Assembly (NCBI RefSeq): GCF_000760035.1
Contig: NZ_JNAO01000001.1
Location: 56,893 to 120,892, forward strand
Reading direction: 5' to 3'
Length of the DNA stretch: 64,000 bases
Source of the DNA: Prochlorococcus marinus str. MIT 9314
Lineage (GTDB): Bacteria; Cyanobacteriota; Cyanobacteriia; PCC-6307; Cyanobiaceae
This document shows positions 26,726 to 37,574 of this stretch, in pieces. How positions within the stretch are numbered: position 1 is the stretch's first letter; every line of letters starts with the position of its first letter. The translations under genes and the position numbers were made by a program. Below the pieces are notes generated by a model. That model had not been told where the DNA came from. It searched no databases and was given only the letters and a program-made list of their open reading frames with translations.

Positions 26726-28990
26726 TTATTTTTTTGATTGATGCTTGAAGATACTCACGCTTAATGGGGGCAAAGCAAGTTCTAGAGCATTTTGATAATC
26801 ATGAATATTGTAATTTATAGTTTCTTTGCCCCCCATATTTCCTTTGTTACTTCCACCGTATCTAGAGCCATCTGAATTAAATATTTCTTTATAGAATCCT
26901 TTCACAGGAACACCTACTTTGTATGACCCATGAGTATTAGGTGTAAAGTTGGCAACAACAACAAGCCATTCATTGGTATCGTTTTCTCTTCTCATGAAAC
27001 TTATAACCGAATTAGATTTGTCATTACAATCAATCCATTGGAATCCATACGGGTCAAAGTCATTTTTCCATAATGCAGGTTCATTTTTATAGAGTGCATT
27101 TAGGTCATCAATCAAGTTTCTTATACCTTTATGAGGCTCAAACTCTAGTAACTCCCATTGCAAATCATCCCAAACATTCCATTCTTGTCTTTGCCCAAAT
27201 TCCATTCCCATAAATATAGTTTTTTTACCAGGGTGGGTCCACATATAAGTTAGTAAAGCTCGAGTATTTGCATATTTCTTCCAGTCATCACCAGGCATTT
27301 TATGCAAAAGATGACTTTTCCCATGGACAACCTCATCATGACTAAGTGCAAGCATAAAGTTCTCTGTATAGTTATATGTTATTGAGAAAGTTACGCTATT
27401 TTGATGGAATTGCCTAAACCAAGGATCTATTTCAAAGTAATCGAGCATATCGTGCATCCATCCCATATTCCATTTCAAGTTAAACCCTAACCCTCCCATG
27501 TCAGTTGGTTTGGTTACCATTGGCCAAGTTGTTGATTCTTCAGCGATAGAAAGTGCACCTGGGAAATGTTGGAAGAGTACATGATTAGCCTGTTGAAGAA
27601 ATTTAACGGCTTCTATATTTTCATTCCCACCATTTTCATTGGGTATCCATTCTCCATCTGGACGTAGATAATCTCTGTAAAGCATTGAAGCTACAGCATC
27701 TACTCTTATGCCATCAATATGAAACTCTTCAAACCAATAAACGAGGTTTGCTACTAAGAAATTTCTTACTTCGTTTCTGCTGTAATTAAATATTAGGGTT
27801 CCCCATTCTTTATGTTCACCAATGCGCGAATCTCCATGTTCATAAAGATGACAACCATCAAAAAACGCTAAACCATGCTTATCTTTTGGAAAATGACCAG
27901 GCACCCAATCAAGAATTACACCAATGCCCTCTTCATGACATTTATTAACAAACTCTCTGAATTCATTTGGGGTACCAAATCTACTTGTTGGTGCATACCA
28001 GCCTGTAACTTGGTAACCCCATGAGCCATCGAAAGGATGTTCAGATATTGGCATAAGTTCAATATGAGTGAATCCTCTCTCTTTTACATAAGGGATGAGT
28101 TTCTCGGTTAATTCTGGATAAGTTAATAATCTCGTTCCCGGTTTTAAATCAGCGGCAGGCACTGGGTCTCTTGGTTCACCATTGTCTTCCAGATATTTAT
28201 TATCTGTTGATTCATGGAGCCAACTTCCTAAATGCATTTCATAAACTGAAATTGGCTTGTTAATTTGACTAGAAGAATCTCTGTTTGAAATCCAAGAACT
28301 ATCATTCCAATTAAAGTTTCTCAACTTTGAAACTATTGAACCATTTTGAGGTCTGATTTCATGAAGGAAACCATATGGATCAGCTTTCTCATAAATATGA
28401 CCTTGTTGTGTTCTTATTTCGTATTTATATGTGTCGCCCTCTTGCATTGATGGCATGAATAGTTCCCAAATTCCCCCTAATCTTTTTTGCATTGGATGGT
28501 GTCTTCCATCCCAAGAATTTATATCTCCAATTATCGAGATTGATTTTGCATTTGGAGCCCAAATGCAAAACATGACCCCTTTTTGATTCTTTTCTTCAAT
28601 GAGATGTGCTCCCATTTTTTCCCAAATATGATGATGATTACCTTCTGCAAAAAGATGTCTATCAACTTCTCCCATCCACTCTTCTCTATATGACCAAGGG
28701 TCATGTTGTGTATGTGTGATCCCTCCTCGTGAAATATTTATTTCGTAATTGTGATTTGGATTTTCAGGCAGGATAGCTTCAAAAAGCCATTTATGGTTTA
28801 TGCTTTCAGCCTTGTAGGTATTGTTTTTAAAATTTATTTTAACTTCGTCGGCTTCAGGCATCCATACCCTTATTACCCATTGTTCTTCATAAAAATGAGG
28901 ACCTAATATTTTTAATGGATTATCATTGCAACAATTTTCTAGGTTGATAGCTTCTGATTTAATCCAGTCTGCTTGAATTGTCTCGATCAT
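26726..28990 (-). CDS. glgB: 1,4-alpha-glucan branching enzyme
   Basis: GlgB makes the alpha-1,6 branches of glycogen. The 754 residues carry two N-terminal beta domains (about 20-110 and 120-230, the second with [14 protein letters not shown]), a GH13 barrel with nucleophile Asp in [11 protein letters not shown], the acid Glu in SIAEES and the third Asp in [10 protein letters not shown], and a C-terminal beta domain. The partner synthase glgA is about 27 kb away in this window. Length and motifs are normal. Confidence 0.97.
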   Translation of the reverse strand: MIETIQADWIKSEAINLENCCNDNPLKILGPHFYEEQWVIRVWMPEADEVKINFKNNTYKAESINHKWLFEAILPENPNHNYEINISRGGITHTQHDPWSYREEWMGEVDRHLFAEGNHHHIWEKMGAHLIEEKNQKGVMFCIWAPNAKSISIIGDINSWDGRHHPMQKRLGGIWELFMPSMQEGDTYKYEIRTQQGHIYEKADPYGFLHEIRPQNGSIVSKLRNFNWNDSSWISNRDSSSQINKPISVYEMHLGSWLHESTDNKYLEDNGEPRDPVPAADLKPGTRLLTYPELTEKLIPYVKERGFTHIELMPISEHPFDGSWGYQVTGWYAPTSRFGTPNEFREFVNKCHEEGIGVILDWVPGHFPKDKHGLAFFDGCHLYEHGDSRIGEHKEWGTLIFNYSRNEVRNFLVANLVYWFEEFHIDGIRVDAVASMLYRDYLRPDGEWIPNENGGNENIEAVKFLQQANHVLFQHFPGALSIAEESTTWPMVTKPTDMGGLGFNLKWNMGWMHDMLDYFEIDPWFRQFHQNSVTFSITYNYTENFMLALSHDEVVHGKSHLLHKMPGDDWKKYANTRALLTYMWTHPGKKTIFMGMEFGQRQEWNVWDDLQWELLEFEPHKGIRNLIDDLNALYKNEPALWKNDFDPYGFQWIDCNDKSNSVISFMRRENDTNEWLVVVANFTPNTHGSYKVGVPVKGFYKEIFNSDGSRYGGSNKGNMGGKETINYNIHDYQNALELALPPLSVSIFKHQSKK

Positions 28991-28998
28991 GACTGGTA

Positions 28999-29020
28999 GA
29001 TATTAACGATTAATAATATC
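28999..29020. repeat. Inverted repeat upstream of glgB
   Basis: GATATTA and TAATATC arms lie 8 bases apart, 9-30 bases before the glgB ATG, inside the 52-bp gap after the hydrolase gene. It is a candidate operator or leader hairpin. Confidence 0.4.
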
Positions 29021-29042
29021 AAATGATTAACCAAAAAATTAA

Positions 29043-30623
29043 TTATTTATAAAAAAAAGGGTTCATTTTCATAAATGTTTTTTCAAGGCTAAAACTTAGA
29101 GTAATAACTCTATGATTTGCTGAAGGAGATCCAATATTTCCCTCCCCAAATCCAGGATTAACTCCAATAGCGGGATAAGCTGCTGCAGATATAGATAAGC
29201 GAAGCTTGCTATCTTTAATCAAACAAATATTTGTTGGTTGCATTGTTATTTGATAACTGTATTCTTCACTTATTTTGGAGTTTTTAACCCTTAAGAATCC
29301 GGTTGAAAATTGATTCACCTTTGCATTACCTTCTTCAACAAGTGATAAAGCAAGGCAGATATCGAAATTGGGCTGATCACTTTTTACTTGGATTTCTAAT
29401 GTGGGGACTCCTGTTAAATATTGATCTTCTTCAAAAGAATTGGTTTGAAAAACACCTACATCCAGTCGTTTATCAATAATGCTTCTATTAAACTTTCCTG
29501 GATTTGGACCTAAATGTCCACCGTCAGATGGAGTGGGTCTCCATGGGTCATGAACAATTGTGAACCATCCTGATCCTTTTGAATTTATGGTCAGACTTCC
29601 ATCTTCAACCTCTACATTTGCTGTACCATCGCTTTTGAGTCCAAAAATAAATTCAGGATTAAATTTGTTATCTAAATCTTCCCATTTATTTAATGAAATA
29701 TTCCATATTTTTTTCTCGTCTTTTAAATTCTTAGAATTAAAATCTTCATCTAACTTTAAATGTTTATCAAAAAAATTTAATAAAGATTCTTGTGATCCTT
29801 CCCACCAATTTAGATGTGTTGCATTCCCAATAATAATCTCTGGGCTCCCACCAGCTTCTTTAGATTTTTTATAAAGATCAAAGGCACCTTTTAAATGTGG
29901 ATCCCAAAGTCCTCCAATAATTAACATAGGTTGTTTAATCCAGGTTGAAATTGGTTTAAATTCTTTAAATGGGCGAGTATTATTTAAATTTTTAAGCCAT
30001 TCCAAAACAAAGCTATTAGGATCATATTTTTTTAAAATTTCAATTCCTTCCGTTAAATAACTTTTATTTTCTAATGCTAATCTTATCTTTCCCCACTCAA
30101 GTAAATTATTTTCTTTTTTCATTTTTAGAGCCGCGATTTGAAGTCCCCATGCAATATTGTTATGCCACCAATATGCTCCTCCATCTGAGCACCAATGATC
30201 CTTAATATTCATCCCAGTCATTGCTGGAGATAAACAATCGGGCGGCTTTGAATTTAATTCACCAGTTAATTGAGTAAATCCTTGATATGAAAAACCATAT
30301 AAGCCAAGTTTTCCATTACATTCTTTTAGAGACCTTACCCATTCATGAGTTTCTGAAGTATCGCTAGCTTCTTGAGAAAAACCATTAAAGACTCCTTCAG
30401 AAGAACCCATACCTCTAACGTCTTGAATTATGACCATATACCCTTTGGAAGCCCACCATTCAGGATGAGAATAGGTAATAGTTGAAGCAATTTCCCTGCC
30501 ATAAGGTTGTCTCATTAATAATGCAGGCCATGGCCCATTACTGTTAGGTAACCAAATCCTTGATATAAGTTTTACTCCATCTCTAAGTATTAGAGACTTG
30601 TCAAACCATCTTGAACCAGACAT
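29043..30623 (-). CDS. CocE/NonD family hydrolase (X-Pro dipeptidyl-peptidase S15-like)
   Basis: The 526-residue serine hydrolase has an alpha/beta-hydrolase domain with nucleophile Ser112 in GFSYQG, an Asp in GLWDPHLKG and a His in NATHLNW as the likely triad, followed by a jelly-roll C-terminal domain (about 330-526). Family members cleave esters, acyl bonds or Xaa-Pro peptides; the substrate here is unknown. There is no signal peptide. It lies between the small exported protein (7 bp upstream) and glgB. Confidence 0.87.
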   Translation of the reverse strand: MSGSRWFDKSLILRDGVKLISRIWLPNSNGPWPALLMRQPYGREIASTITYSHPEWWASKGYMVIIQDVRGMGSSEGVFNGFSQEASDTSETHEWVRSLKECNGKLGLYGFSYQGFTQLTGELNSKPPDCLSPAMTGMNIKDHWCSDGGAYWWHNNIAWGLQIAALKMKKENNLLEWGKIRLALENKSYLTEGIEILKKYDPNSFVLEWLKNLNNTRPFKEFKPISTWIKQPMLIIGGLWDPHLKGAFDLYKKSKEAGGSPEIIIGNATHLNWWEGSQESLLNFFDKHLKLDEDFNSKNLKDEKKIWNISLNKWEDLDNKFNPEFIFGLKSDGTANVEVEDGSLTINSKGSGWFTIVHDPWRPTPSDGGHLGPNPGKFNRSIIDKRLDVGVFQTNSFEEDQYLTGVPTLEIQVKSDQPNFDICLALSLVEEGNAKVNQFSTGFLRVKNSKISEEYSYQITMQPTNICLIKDSKLRLSISAAAYPAIGVNPGFGEGNIGSPSANHRVITLSFSLEKTFMKMNPFFYK

Positions 30624-30630
30624 TTAGGTT

Positions 30631-30903
30631 TTAGATAATGTCTGGACAGTGCAGCCCAATGACGTAAATAGAAAAGATCTCTGCGTTAACGGGAGTTAAC
30701 TTTTTTTTATTTGATACATAGTCTATAGCTTTATCTGAACTAGCTGAAATGCCTTTTGAATTAAACTCTCTAAACTTATTACAAAAATTCCTAGCTTCGT
30801 TTGGATTCTTTTTTACAGTTTCCAATAAGTTAGATTGACTTAAAACAGGATATGTAAAGTTGGAAAACAAAAATAACAAAAATAACAAAGGTTTCATTAT
30901 CAC
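30631..30903 (-). CDS. Small exported protein, unknown function
   Basis: The 90-residue product begins with a hydrophobic signal peptide (PLLFLLFLFSNFTYPVLS) ending near residue 22, leaving a mature protein of about 68 residues with two Cys (about 42 and 86) that could form a disulfide in the periplasm or lumen. The start may be the first Met or the one two codons later (30897). It precedes the CocE-type gene by 7 bp. I recognise no family. Confidence 0.65.
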   Translation of the reverse strand: MIMKPLLFLLFLFSNFTYPVLSQSNLLETVKKNPNEARNFCNKFREFNSKGISASSDKAIDYVSNKKKLTPVNAEIFSIYVIGLHCPDII

Positions 30904-30949
30904 TAACTTTTTCTAAATTCTACATTAAAAAATTTTTTTATCCAATATT

Positions 30950-31357
30950 TCAAATAGATTTGTCGATTTGACTAGCTTTTTTAATCCATTCTTTTAAAAG
31001 AGTAAAAGTTGTATCTGCCTGAGTTTTTACTCTAAGATTTCTCTCTAATCTACCAATTTTGCGTTCTAATTCGTAAGGAGTAGATAGGGATAATGATTTT
31101 ATAGAAGATATACCGCAATGTAAAAGTAGATATGCTTGTGGTGGAGAAATTCCAATTTCTTTTTTTAAAATAGCTATAGCTCTAATTTTCTTAAGATTAT
31201 TCAATGTACATAGTGAAGATTTTCTTTGAATCTCATTTATATCTAGATCTGAAAGATTACTTAATTTTTCAAAGTCAGTTAGGTTGTTTTGAATAAAAAA
31301 AGATTTCTCATGTCTAAAGTTAGTGGGCAAAAAGTCTAAAAATTTTTTAATTTTCAT
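30950..31357 (-). CDS. DUF4332-like helix-hairpin-helix protein
   Basis: The 135-residue helical protein has two repeated helical units and resembles DUF4332, a cyanobacterial family with a helix-hairpin-helix-like core. The function is unknown; nucleic-acid contact is a guess from the fold. Its start overlaps the ycf51 stop by 11 bases, so translation of the two is probably coupled. Confidence 0.7.
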   Translation of the reverse strand: MKIKKFLDFLPTNFRHEKSFFIQNNLTDFEKLSNLSDLDINEIQRKSSLCTLNNLKKIRAIAILKKEIGISPPQAYLLLHCGISSIKSLSLSTPYELERKIGRLERNLRVKTQADTTFTLLKEWIKKASQIDKSI

Positions 31358-31811
31358 TTTTTAGAGACAAATTCATTTTGACATTTTTTTGTACTTCTCC
31401 TATTACGACTGGCTTACTTATATTATCCGAAATTTTTTCAAGTTTCCTTATCTTTATTTTTACGTTTGCTCCCGATCGGCTACCTTTCAATAAGTTTTCC
31501 GATAATTGTTTTAAAGTTGGTTCAATAGATTCTTCGGGAAAATCATCATCTGCTTTAGCAATAATCAAATCAAAACCATTGTCATAAACAATTGGAAGAT
31601 ATTTTGCATCTTCTATAACAACTTTTTCATTATAACTTTGTATAAATGCCCAACTACTCAAAGAAAGCAATAATGAAAAGATAGTAGCTCCTATTATTCG
31701 AAATTTAAAGCTAAAATTAAAAATAAAAGCTGCTATGGTACAAATAAAAAGAAATATTCCCATGAATCCAAAAAATTTGGGTGTATTCTCTAATAGTTCA
31801 AAAAAAGACAT
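31347..31811 (-). CDS. ycf51: Ycf51 family (DUF2518) membrane protein
   Basis: The 154-residue protein has two membrane spans (about 14-32 and 36-55) and a soluble C-terminal domain. This is the layout of Ycf51, found in cyanobacteria and some algal plastids, function unknown. It is the first gene of the minus-strand run and is divergent from the TamB-like gene with about 50 bp between. It overlaps the next gene by 11 bases. Confidence 0.8.
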   Translation of the reverse strand: MSFFELLENTPKFFGFMGIFLFICTIAAFIFNFSFKFRIIGATIFSLLLSLSSWAFIQSYNEKVVIEDAKYLPIVYDNGFDLIIAKADDDFPEESIEPTLKQLSENLLKGSRSGANVKIKIRKLEKISDNISKPVVIGEVQKNVKMNLSLKNEN

Positions 31812-31863
31812 TTAGTGGCTTTGACCTGATTAATTTCTTATATTTTGTAAGCCTACTCTATTT

Positions 31864-34800
31864 TTGGGCTCTAGCTTGAAAAAAATTAGATCTCTAAATT
31901 TAAAAACTAAAATTCTTTTAGTAGGGATGCTTTTCCCATTAGGTTTTTTAGGCACTTTTTTATTAAATAATTTTTTAAAAGAAACATATAGTTCTAGGAA
32001 ATTAGAAATAGAAGAAAGTATTGAGAATCTTTTAGATAAAAATGTTGAATTAGGTGATTATGTCGGTATTAGATTTCTAGGTATTTCTTTGGCTAATTCA
32101 ACAATTAATGATAAGAAAAATATAGATTCTGAAATTAAAGCTAAAAATGTATACGTGGGCATTATGCCTTTTAGATCTTTTTTTAAACAAAAATGGATAG
32201 TAAAAATAAGTCCTGAGAAAGCTGCAATTAATATTGATAGAGATTTCTTTAAAAGGGATAAACCTTATGAAAAAGATAGAAGTAAAATAAAATCAAAATT
32301 AAAATATGACTTAAATTTTAATTTTAAAAAATATTCAATTTTTAATCTTAAAAAATCAGGATTAGAAACAAAAGTAAAGGGGAACGTTATTTATAAGTCC
32401 AGTAACAGAGAAATTATTGCAAATATAAAATCAAATTTTCATGGTAACGGTTTTCTAGAATTTAAATTTAATAAAAAATTAAATAAAGACTTTTTAAAGT
32501 TGGAGTTATTTTCAAGAGGATTAGATCTTGAGAACTCTGAATATATTATTGGGAAAAGAAAAATTAGCTTTAAAAAGGGAAAATTTAAATCTAACTTTAA
32601 ATTTAATAAATCACCAAATCGTACATTTTGTGAAGGAAGATTTTCTTTTGCTAATTTAAAAATAAAACCAGTAAATTTCTTAGAGAATATAAATTCAGAT
32701 TCAACCAGTTTTTTTTGTAAAGAAAATAATTTAATAGGAAATTCTTCTAACTTAAATTACGGAACTTTGAATTCAAACTTTAATCTAAATATCCCATTAA
32801 ATAACAGTTCTAATAAAATTGACCTTAAAGGAACTATTGGATATATTAACAGTCTGAATCCAGATATTGAACTATCGGGGAATCTTCCCTATTGGTTTGA
32901 TAAAAGAGGAATTAATTTTGGTGAAATCAATTCAAGTTTAAAAATAAATAGAACTCAATTATCTAATTTAAATATTTTCCGAAATAATGACATTAGGGGT
33001 TTTGTTACCGCTAAAGGTGAATTAAAAGGAAAAGTTACTGATCCTGAGATTTCATTAAAGTTTAATGTTGATTATCCGCATTTCAAAGGGATACGAATCA
33101 GAGAGATATGGGAGGGAGATATTAAAAATAAAAATAATCAATTCCTTTTAAATATGAAAAATAGATTCTCCCCAATTCCTTCATTTCTTTCTATAAGATT
33201 TGATTCTAATCTTAAATTAGATAATGTATCCTTTAGCAGACTATTTAATTCTAATAAAGGAAGCATAGAAGTATTTAAAGAGGATAATATTTATATTTGG
33301 AAGGCTAAAAATTTCCCCCTTGATGAACTTGAATTATCAATAGGAAACAATCCATTCGATAGGATTGAAGGAATTATTAATGGTTCTGGATCAATAAATT
33401 CAGACCAGTCCTTTCTTGATGGAAGACTGGCTTGGAGTCTAGGTAGATATAGAAATATAAAGTTGGCAAACTCATTATTTGATTTTAGTTTTAATGATAA
33501 TTCCTTTTATGTCAATTCATCTTTGTATCCGATTGATGGAGGCATAATCGCAGTCGATTATGACTCAAATAAAAATAATTTGATTAATTTAGACTTTAAC
33601 GATATAAGTACTAGTTGGACGATCCTAACTACGCTAGATATTTTTAATTTTGATAATAAAAAATCTATTCAAACCATAAAGTCGAATATCTTGGATGATT
33701 TAGAAATAAATAAAGAAAATAATTCGTTTAAGGAGAGGATTGATTTTATAAATAACTTTATTGAAAGTAATAATGCTCAAGAAGATAATTTGAACATTCA
33801 AAAATATTTTAATAAATTCAGTAGTAGATATAATGCAAAAGTAACTATTGAGGGGGATAGGCCAAGCAACTATAAATTGAATGCAAAATTAAATGGCTAT
33901 CTTGATGTTTTTAGAGATGATAATAAAAATAAAAAAGAGGAATTTTCTATTGATTTAGAAGGTGGCTTATTAAAAGGTAATGGTTCTTTAAAAATTAAAA
34001 AAATACCATTAAGTGCTGCAAATATTTTTTTAAATCAACCAAGAGATTTTCTTGGAGGTTTTGATATAGATTTATTTTATAACCTTGATAATAAATCTTT
34101 CTTGAGTCAAATATCTTCTAAAAACTCATCAATTAAAAATAATAAATTATTTTTTGAAAAAGGTATTATTGAATTTAATAACTCAGTTTTTGATATTGAC
34201 TTCTCTTTGCTTATAAATGACTCTAAAATCCCAATCAGTTTTAAAGGCTCAATACCTTTAAATAAATCAGATAACTTAGATCTAAGATTGATTGGGAATG
34301 GAAAATTTATTGAGTTATTAGATATTTTTGCTGCTGAATACTTTACCTTTAAAGAAGGTGATGTAAATCTTAGAATGATACTGAAAGGGACCTTAAATAA
34401 ACCTCTATTAAATGGATTTGTCATAATCAAAGATTCTGAAATTGATTTTTTTAACAATATTCTAAAAGATATTAATAGCTTAATAATTTTTGATTTTGAT
34501 TCTTTAGAGATCAATAATCTTAAAGCACAGTCTGAAGATTCTGGAGAAATTTTTATAAAAGGTTCTTTGCCTTTTTATAGTAAAAATGATTCCGAGAAGG
34601 CAGAAATTAATTTGATTACGAATAGATTTACTTTAAAGAAAGATAATTTTAATTTTTTAATAGATTCAGATATAGATTTAAGTGGATCATTTGAAAGCCC
34701 CATTTTGAGTGGATCTCTATCTTTTAATAATGGATTTATTAATTTAAATAGTACCAATCAAAATAATAAAAAAGGAAAAAATCTTATTCGAAAAGATGAA

Positions 34801-35823
34801 AAAAAAGATTGGCCAGAACTCTATTGGAATAATAATGAAAATATTGAAATAATTTCAAATGAAACAATTTTGAATTCAGTTCTTTTGGGAGAAACTTTGC
34901 CTAATTATTTGGATAACTTGAGTTTTAATAATCTTAAATTAAAACTTGGTCCAGATTTTAAACTTCAATATTCAGAATTAGTTCAAGCTTATTTAAATAC
35001 CAAATTAGATCTTAATATAAACGGAAAGGTTGGCAAAGATTTAAATGCTAGAGGTCTAATTTATCTTAAAAAAGGTAGAGCTAATCTATATACTACTCCA
35101 TTTAAACTTGATAAAAATAAAGACAATTATATTTTATTTGCATCAAGAAGTGGTGTTGTTCCATTTATTAATTTTTCTCTTGTTAGTAAAGTTCCAGATT
35201 CTATAATACCCATAAGTGAAAATAATCAGGATTCAAATATCTCGGGTGATCTTGATGTAAATGCGACCTCTAGTGGTTTGGGATCATTCGGGATTGGCAA
35301 TTCAAGGCTTATCAAAATTGAAGCATCTTATGAAGGATTTTTAGATCAATTATCTTTTGCTGATGAAAATAGAAGAATTCAATTAAGAAGTACGCCAAGT
35401 TATAACAGATCACAAATAATTGGTTTGATTGGAGGTAACTCTGCAAATTTAATAAATAGAGCATTTATTTCTCAACTTAATAATGCTGATGCATTTAGTG
35501 AAAGATTTCAGTTATCTTTATATCCAGCGTTAATAGAAAATAATGATTCATTAAATAATATTTTTTCCAATGAAAATTTAGATATAGATGATGCTGGTCA
35601 ATCATCTTCTAATGAAGAATTTTCTTCTCAAGCTTGGGTGGCGGAAATAGGTCTTGATATTACTGATGCGATAAATTTTGCCTTTCAAACGGTTCCTGGT
35701 AGAGATGATATTTCACCTTTAGGAATTTTGACTTTTCAGGCAAATCCAAACTTAGAATTATTAGGTTCTTATGATTCCAATGGGGATTGGAAAAGTCAAG
35801 TTCAATTATTTTTTAGATATTAA
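31864..35823 (+). CDS. TamB/DUF490-type outer-envelope lipid or protein transport protein
   Basis: The 1319-residue protein has one N-terminal membrane span (about 17-32) and then a very long beta-rich region, ending in a DUF490/TamB C-terminal domain (about 1000-1319) with RSGVVPFINFSL and a terminal beta strand finishing in Phe-Arg-Tyr. TamB-like proteins span the periplasm and are thought to carry phospholipids or assist outer-membrane assembly. The start is TTG; a second TTG four codons on (31876) gives a more typical MKKIRS start. It is low-complexity and rich in Asn, Lys and Ile. Confidence 0.87.
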   Translation: MGSSLKKIRSLNLKTKILLVGMLFPLGFLGTFLLNNFLKETYSSRKLEIEESIENLLDKNVELGDYVGIRFLGISLANSTINDKKNIDSEIKAKNVYVGIMPFRSFFKQKWIVKISPEKAAINIDRDFFKRDKPYEKDRSKIKSKLKYDLNFNFKKYSIFNLKKSGLETKVKGNVIYKSSNREIIANIKSNFHGNGFLEFKFNKKLNKDFLKLELFSRGLDLENSEYIIGKRKISFKKGKFKSNFKFNKSPNRTFCEGRFSFANLKIKPVNFLENINSDSTSFFCKENNLIGNSSNLNYGTLNSNFNLNIPLNNSSNKIDLKGTIGYINSLNPDIELSGNLPYWFDKRGINFGEINSSLKINRTQLSNLNIFRNNDIRGFVTAKGELKGKVTDPEISLKFNVDYPHFKGIRIREIWEGDIKNKNNQFLLNMKNRFSPIPSFLSIRFDSNLKLDNVSFSRLFNSNKGSIEVFKEDNIYIWKAKNFPLDELELSIGNNPFDRIEGIINGSGSINSDQSFLDGRLAWSLGRYRNIKLANSLFDFSFNDNSFYVNSSLYPIDGGIIAVDYDSNKNNLINLDFNDISTSWTILTTLDIFNFDNKKSIQTIKSNILDDLEINKENNSFKERIDFINNFIESNNAQEDNLNIQKYFNKFSSRYNAKVTIEGDRPSNYKLNAKLNGYLDVFRDDNKNKKEEFSIDLEGGLLKGNGSLKIKKIPLSAANIFLNQPRDFLGGFDIDLFYNLDNKSFLSQISSKNSSIKNNKLFFEKGIIEFNNSVFDIDFSLLINDSKIPISFKGSIPLNKSDNLDLRLIGNGKFIELLDIFAAEYFTFKEGDVNLRMILKGTLNKPLLNGFVIIKDSEIDFFNNILKDINSLIIFDFDSLEINNLKAQSEDSGEIFIKGSLPFYSKNDSEKAEINLITNRFTLKKDNFNFLIDSDIDLSGSFESPILSGSLSFNNGFINLNSTNQNNKKGKNLIRKDEKKDWPELYWNNNENIEIISNETILNSVLLGETLPNYLDNLSFNNLKLKLGPDFKLQYSELVQAYLNTKLDLNINGKVGKDLNARGLIYLKKGRANLYTTPFKLDKNKDNYILFASRSGVVPFINFSLVSKVPDSIIPISENNQDSNISGDLDVNATSSGLGSFGIGNSRLIKIEASYEGFLDQLSFADENRRIQLRSTPSYNRSQIIGLIGGNSANLINRAFISQLNNADAFSERFQLSLYPALIENNDSLNNIFSNENLDIDDAGQSSSNEEFSSQAWVAEIGLDITDAINFAFQTVPGRDDISPLGILTFQANPNLELLGSYDSNGDWKSQVQLFFRY

Positions 35824-35889
35824 CTCAGAAAGAAATTTACTTTAAAGAATCGTGAATTTGAATTATTATTAAACTAACTAAAAAATATT

Positions 35890-37200
35890 ATGGCTAATAT
35901 CTTTGAAGTTCCTCAACCAGGTAATGATCTTTTAGAAAAAGCTGAGAAAGTTCGTTTGGCATCAATAAAAATTAGTCAGACTGAAAATCAAAATCGAATT
36001 AAAGCCTTAAATTTTATGGCTGATTATCTAGAAAAAAATTCTAAAGAAATATTAGAAGCTAATAATGCGGATTATTCAAATGCAAAAAAAAAGGGTATAT
36101 CTAGGGCTTTACTTTCTAGATTAAAGTTATCAAAATCAAAATTAAATTCAGGAATTGAAGGAGTAAGAAAAGTTGGAGATTTGGCGGATCCTGTAAATCA
36201 AGTTCAAATAAAAAGAGAGCTTTCAAAGGGGTTGATTTTAGAGAGAAAAACAGTACCAATTGGAGTTTTAGGGGTTATTTTTGAATCAAGGCCAGATGCC
36301 GTGATGCAGATTAGTTCTTTAGCAATAAGATCAGGTAATGGAGTCATGCTAAAAGGTGGTAGTGAAGCCAATTTAACAAATACTTCAATAGTGAAAGCAT
36401 TGCAAGAAGGTTTAAATGAATCTGGTCTTGATAAAAATGCAATATGTTTACTAACAAGCAGAAAAGATAGCATGGCGATGTTAAATCTTGAGAAATATAT
36501 TAATTTGATAATTCCAAGAGGAAGTAATGAATTAGTTAAATTTATTCAGGAGAATACAAGAATCCCTGTGCTAGGCCATGCTGATGGAATTTGTCACTTG
36601 TTTATAGATATTGAGGCAAATCTAGAGATGTCTTTATCAGTCGCTTTAGACAGCAAAATTCAATATCCTGCAGCATGTAATGCTATTGAAACTTTATTAG
36701 TCCATAAAGATATCGCACCAGCTTTTTTAGAAAAGGCCATCCCTCTGTTTAATTCTAATGATGTTAAATTAATCGGAGATAAGAGATCAGTTGAATTAGG
36801 GTTAAAGTATGAGGCTAGCCTAGAAGATTGGAAAACCGAATATTTGGATTTAATTCTATCGGTAAAAATTGTTGATGATCTTGAGGAGGCAATCACACAT
36901 ATTCAAAAATATAGTTCAAAACATACCGATGGAATAATTACTGAAAATTCAAATACTGCCAATAAATTTATGAATGTAGTTGATAGCGCAGGTGTTTTTC
37001 ATAATTGCTCTACTAGGTTTGCAGATGGGTTTAGATATGGATTAGGCGCTGAGGTTGGCATATCTACTCAAACTCTTCCACCAAGGGGACCTGTAGGTCT
37101 AGAAGGTTTAGTAACTTATAAATATTTCCTAAAAGGTGTTGGGAATATAGTTGATGATTTTTCATCAGGAAAGGCTATCTATACTCATAAAGATCTTTAA
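35890..37200 (+). CDS. proA: Gamma-glutamyl phosphate reductase
   Basis: ProA reduces gamma-glutamyl phosphate to the semialdehyde in proline synthesis. The 436 residues have the aldehyde-dehydrogenase fold, GVIFESRPDA, the catalytic Cys in YPAACNAIETLL and a C-terminal GPVGLEGLVTYKY. It heads a plus-strand group with folB 11 bp downstream. proB is not in the window. Confidence 0.96.
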   Translation: MANIFEVPQPGNDLLEKAEKVRLASIKISQTENQNRIKALNFMADYLEKNSKEILEANNADYSNAKKKGISRALLSRLKLSKSKLNSGIEGVRKVGDLADPVNQVQIKRELSKGLILERKTVPIGVLGVIFESRPDAVMQISSLAIRSGNGVMLKGGSEANLTNTSIVKALQEGLNESGLDKNAICLLTSRKDSMAMLNLEKYINLIIPRGSNELVKFIQENTRIPVLGHADGICHLFIDIEANLEMSLSVALDSKIQYPAACNAIETLLVHKDIAPAFLEKAIPLFNSNDVKLIGDKRSVELGLKYEASLEDWKTEYLDLILSVKIVDDLEEAITHIQKYSSKHTDGIITENSNTANKFMNVVDSAGVFHNCSTRFADGFRYGLGAEVGISTQTLPPRGPVGLEGLVTYKYFLKGVGNIVDDFSSGKAIYTHKDL

Positions 37201-37211
37201 AACTTTTAAAG

Positions 37212-37574
37212 ATGGAAACTTTTTTAAAAATTGAGAATATTAAACTTTGGGCTAGAGTTGGCGTTCTTGATGAAGAAAGGGAATTAGGACAACTATTTAT
37301 TTTAGATATATTTTTGTGGACTGATTTTGAAAAATGTACAGTAAAAGATGATATTAAAAAAACAATTGACTATTCAAAATTAGTTCAAATTATAAAAGAT
37401 CAATCAAAGAAAATATACTGTTTCACAATCGAAAAATATTCAAACGCAATTTTAGAAATCATTGATCAGGAATTTAAGCTTTCTAAAGTTAAAATTATTT
37501 TGACAAAATGTAATCCTCCAATCACTGGTTTCGATGGGAAGGTCTCAATAGTAAGAATTCTTGAAAATAACTAA
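37212..37574 (+). CDS. folB: Dihydroneopterin aldolase
   Basis: This folate-pathway enzyme cleaves dihydroneopterin. The 120 residues fit the T-fold family, with an early Glu-rich KLWARVGVLDEERELGQ and a catalytic Lys in TKCNPPITGF. It lies between proA (11 bp) and a lipase-like gene whose first start codon overlaps its end. Confidence 0.93.
   Translation: METFLKIENIKLWARVGVLDEERELGQLFILDIFLWTDFEKCTVKDDIKKTIDYSKLVQIIKDQSKKIYCFTIEKYSNAILEIIDQEFKLSKVKIILTKCNPPITGFDGKVSIVRILENN

Noticed and set aside
26662..26748. 28-codon ORF between hemE and glgB on the plus strand
   Set aside because: It is short, runs antisense into the glgB 3' end and has no ribosome site or recognised similarity.
32000..35000. 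Low-complexity AT-rich stretch as possible foreign DNA
   Set aside because: The reading frame is intact, the protein matches TamB-like layout, and AT richness is like the rest of the window.
31864..35823. Opposite-strand ORFs of 60-135 codons inside the TamB-like gene
   Set aside because: They arise from biased codon use of the real gene and show no domain features or ribosome sites.
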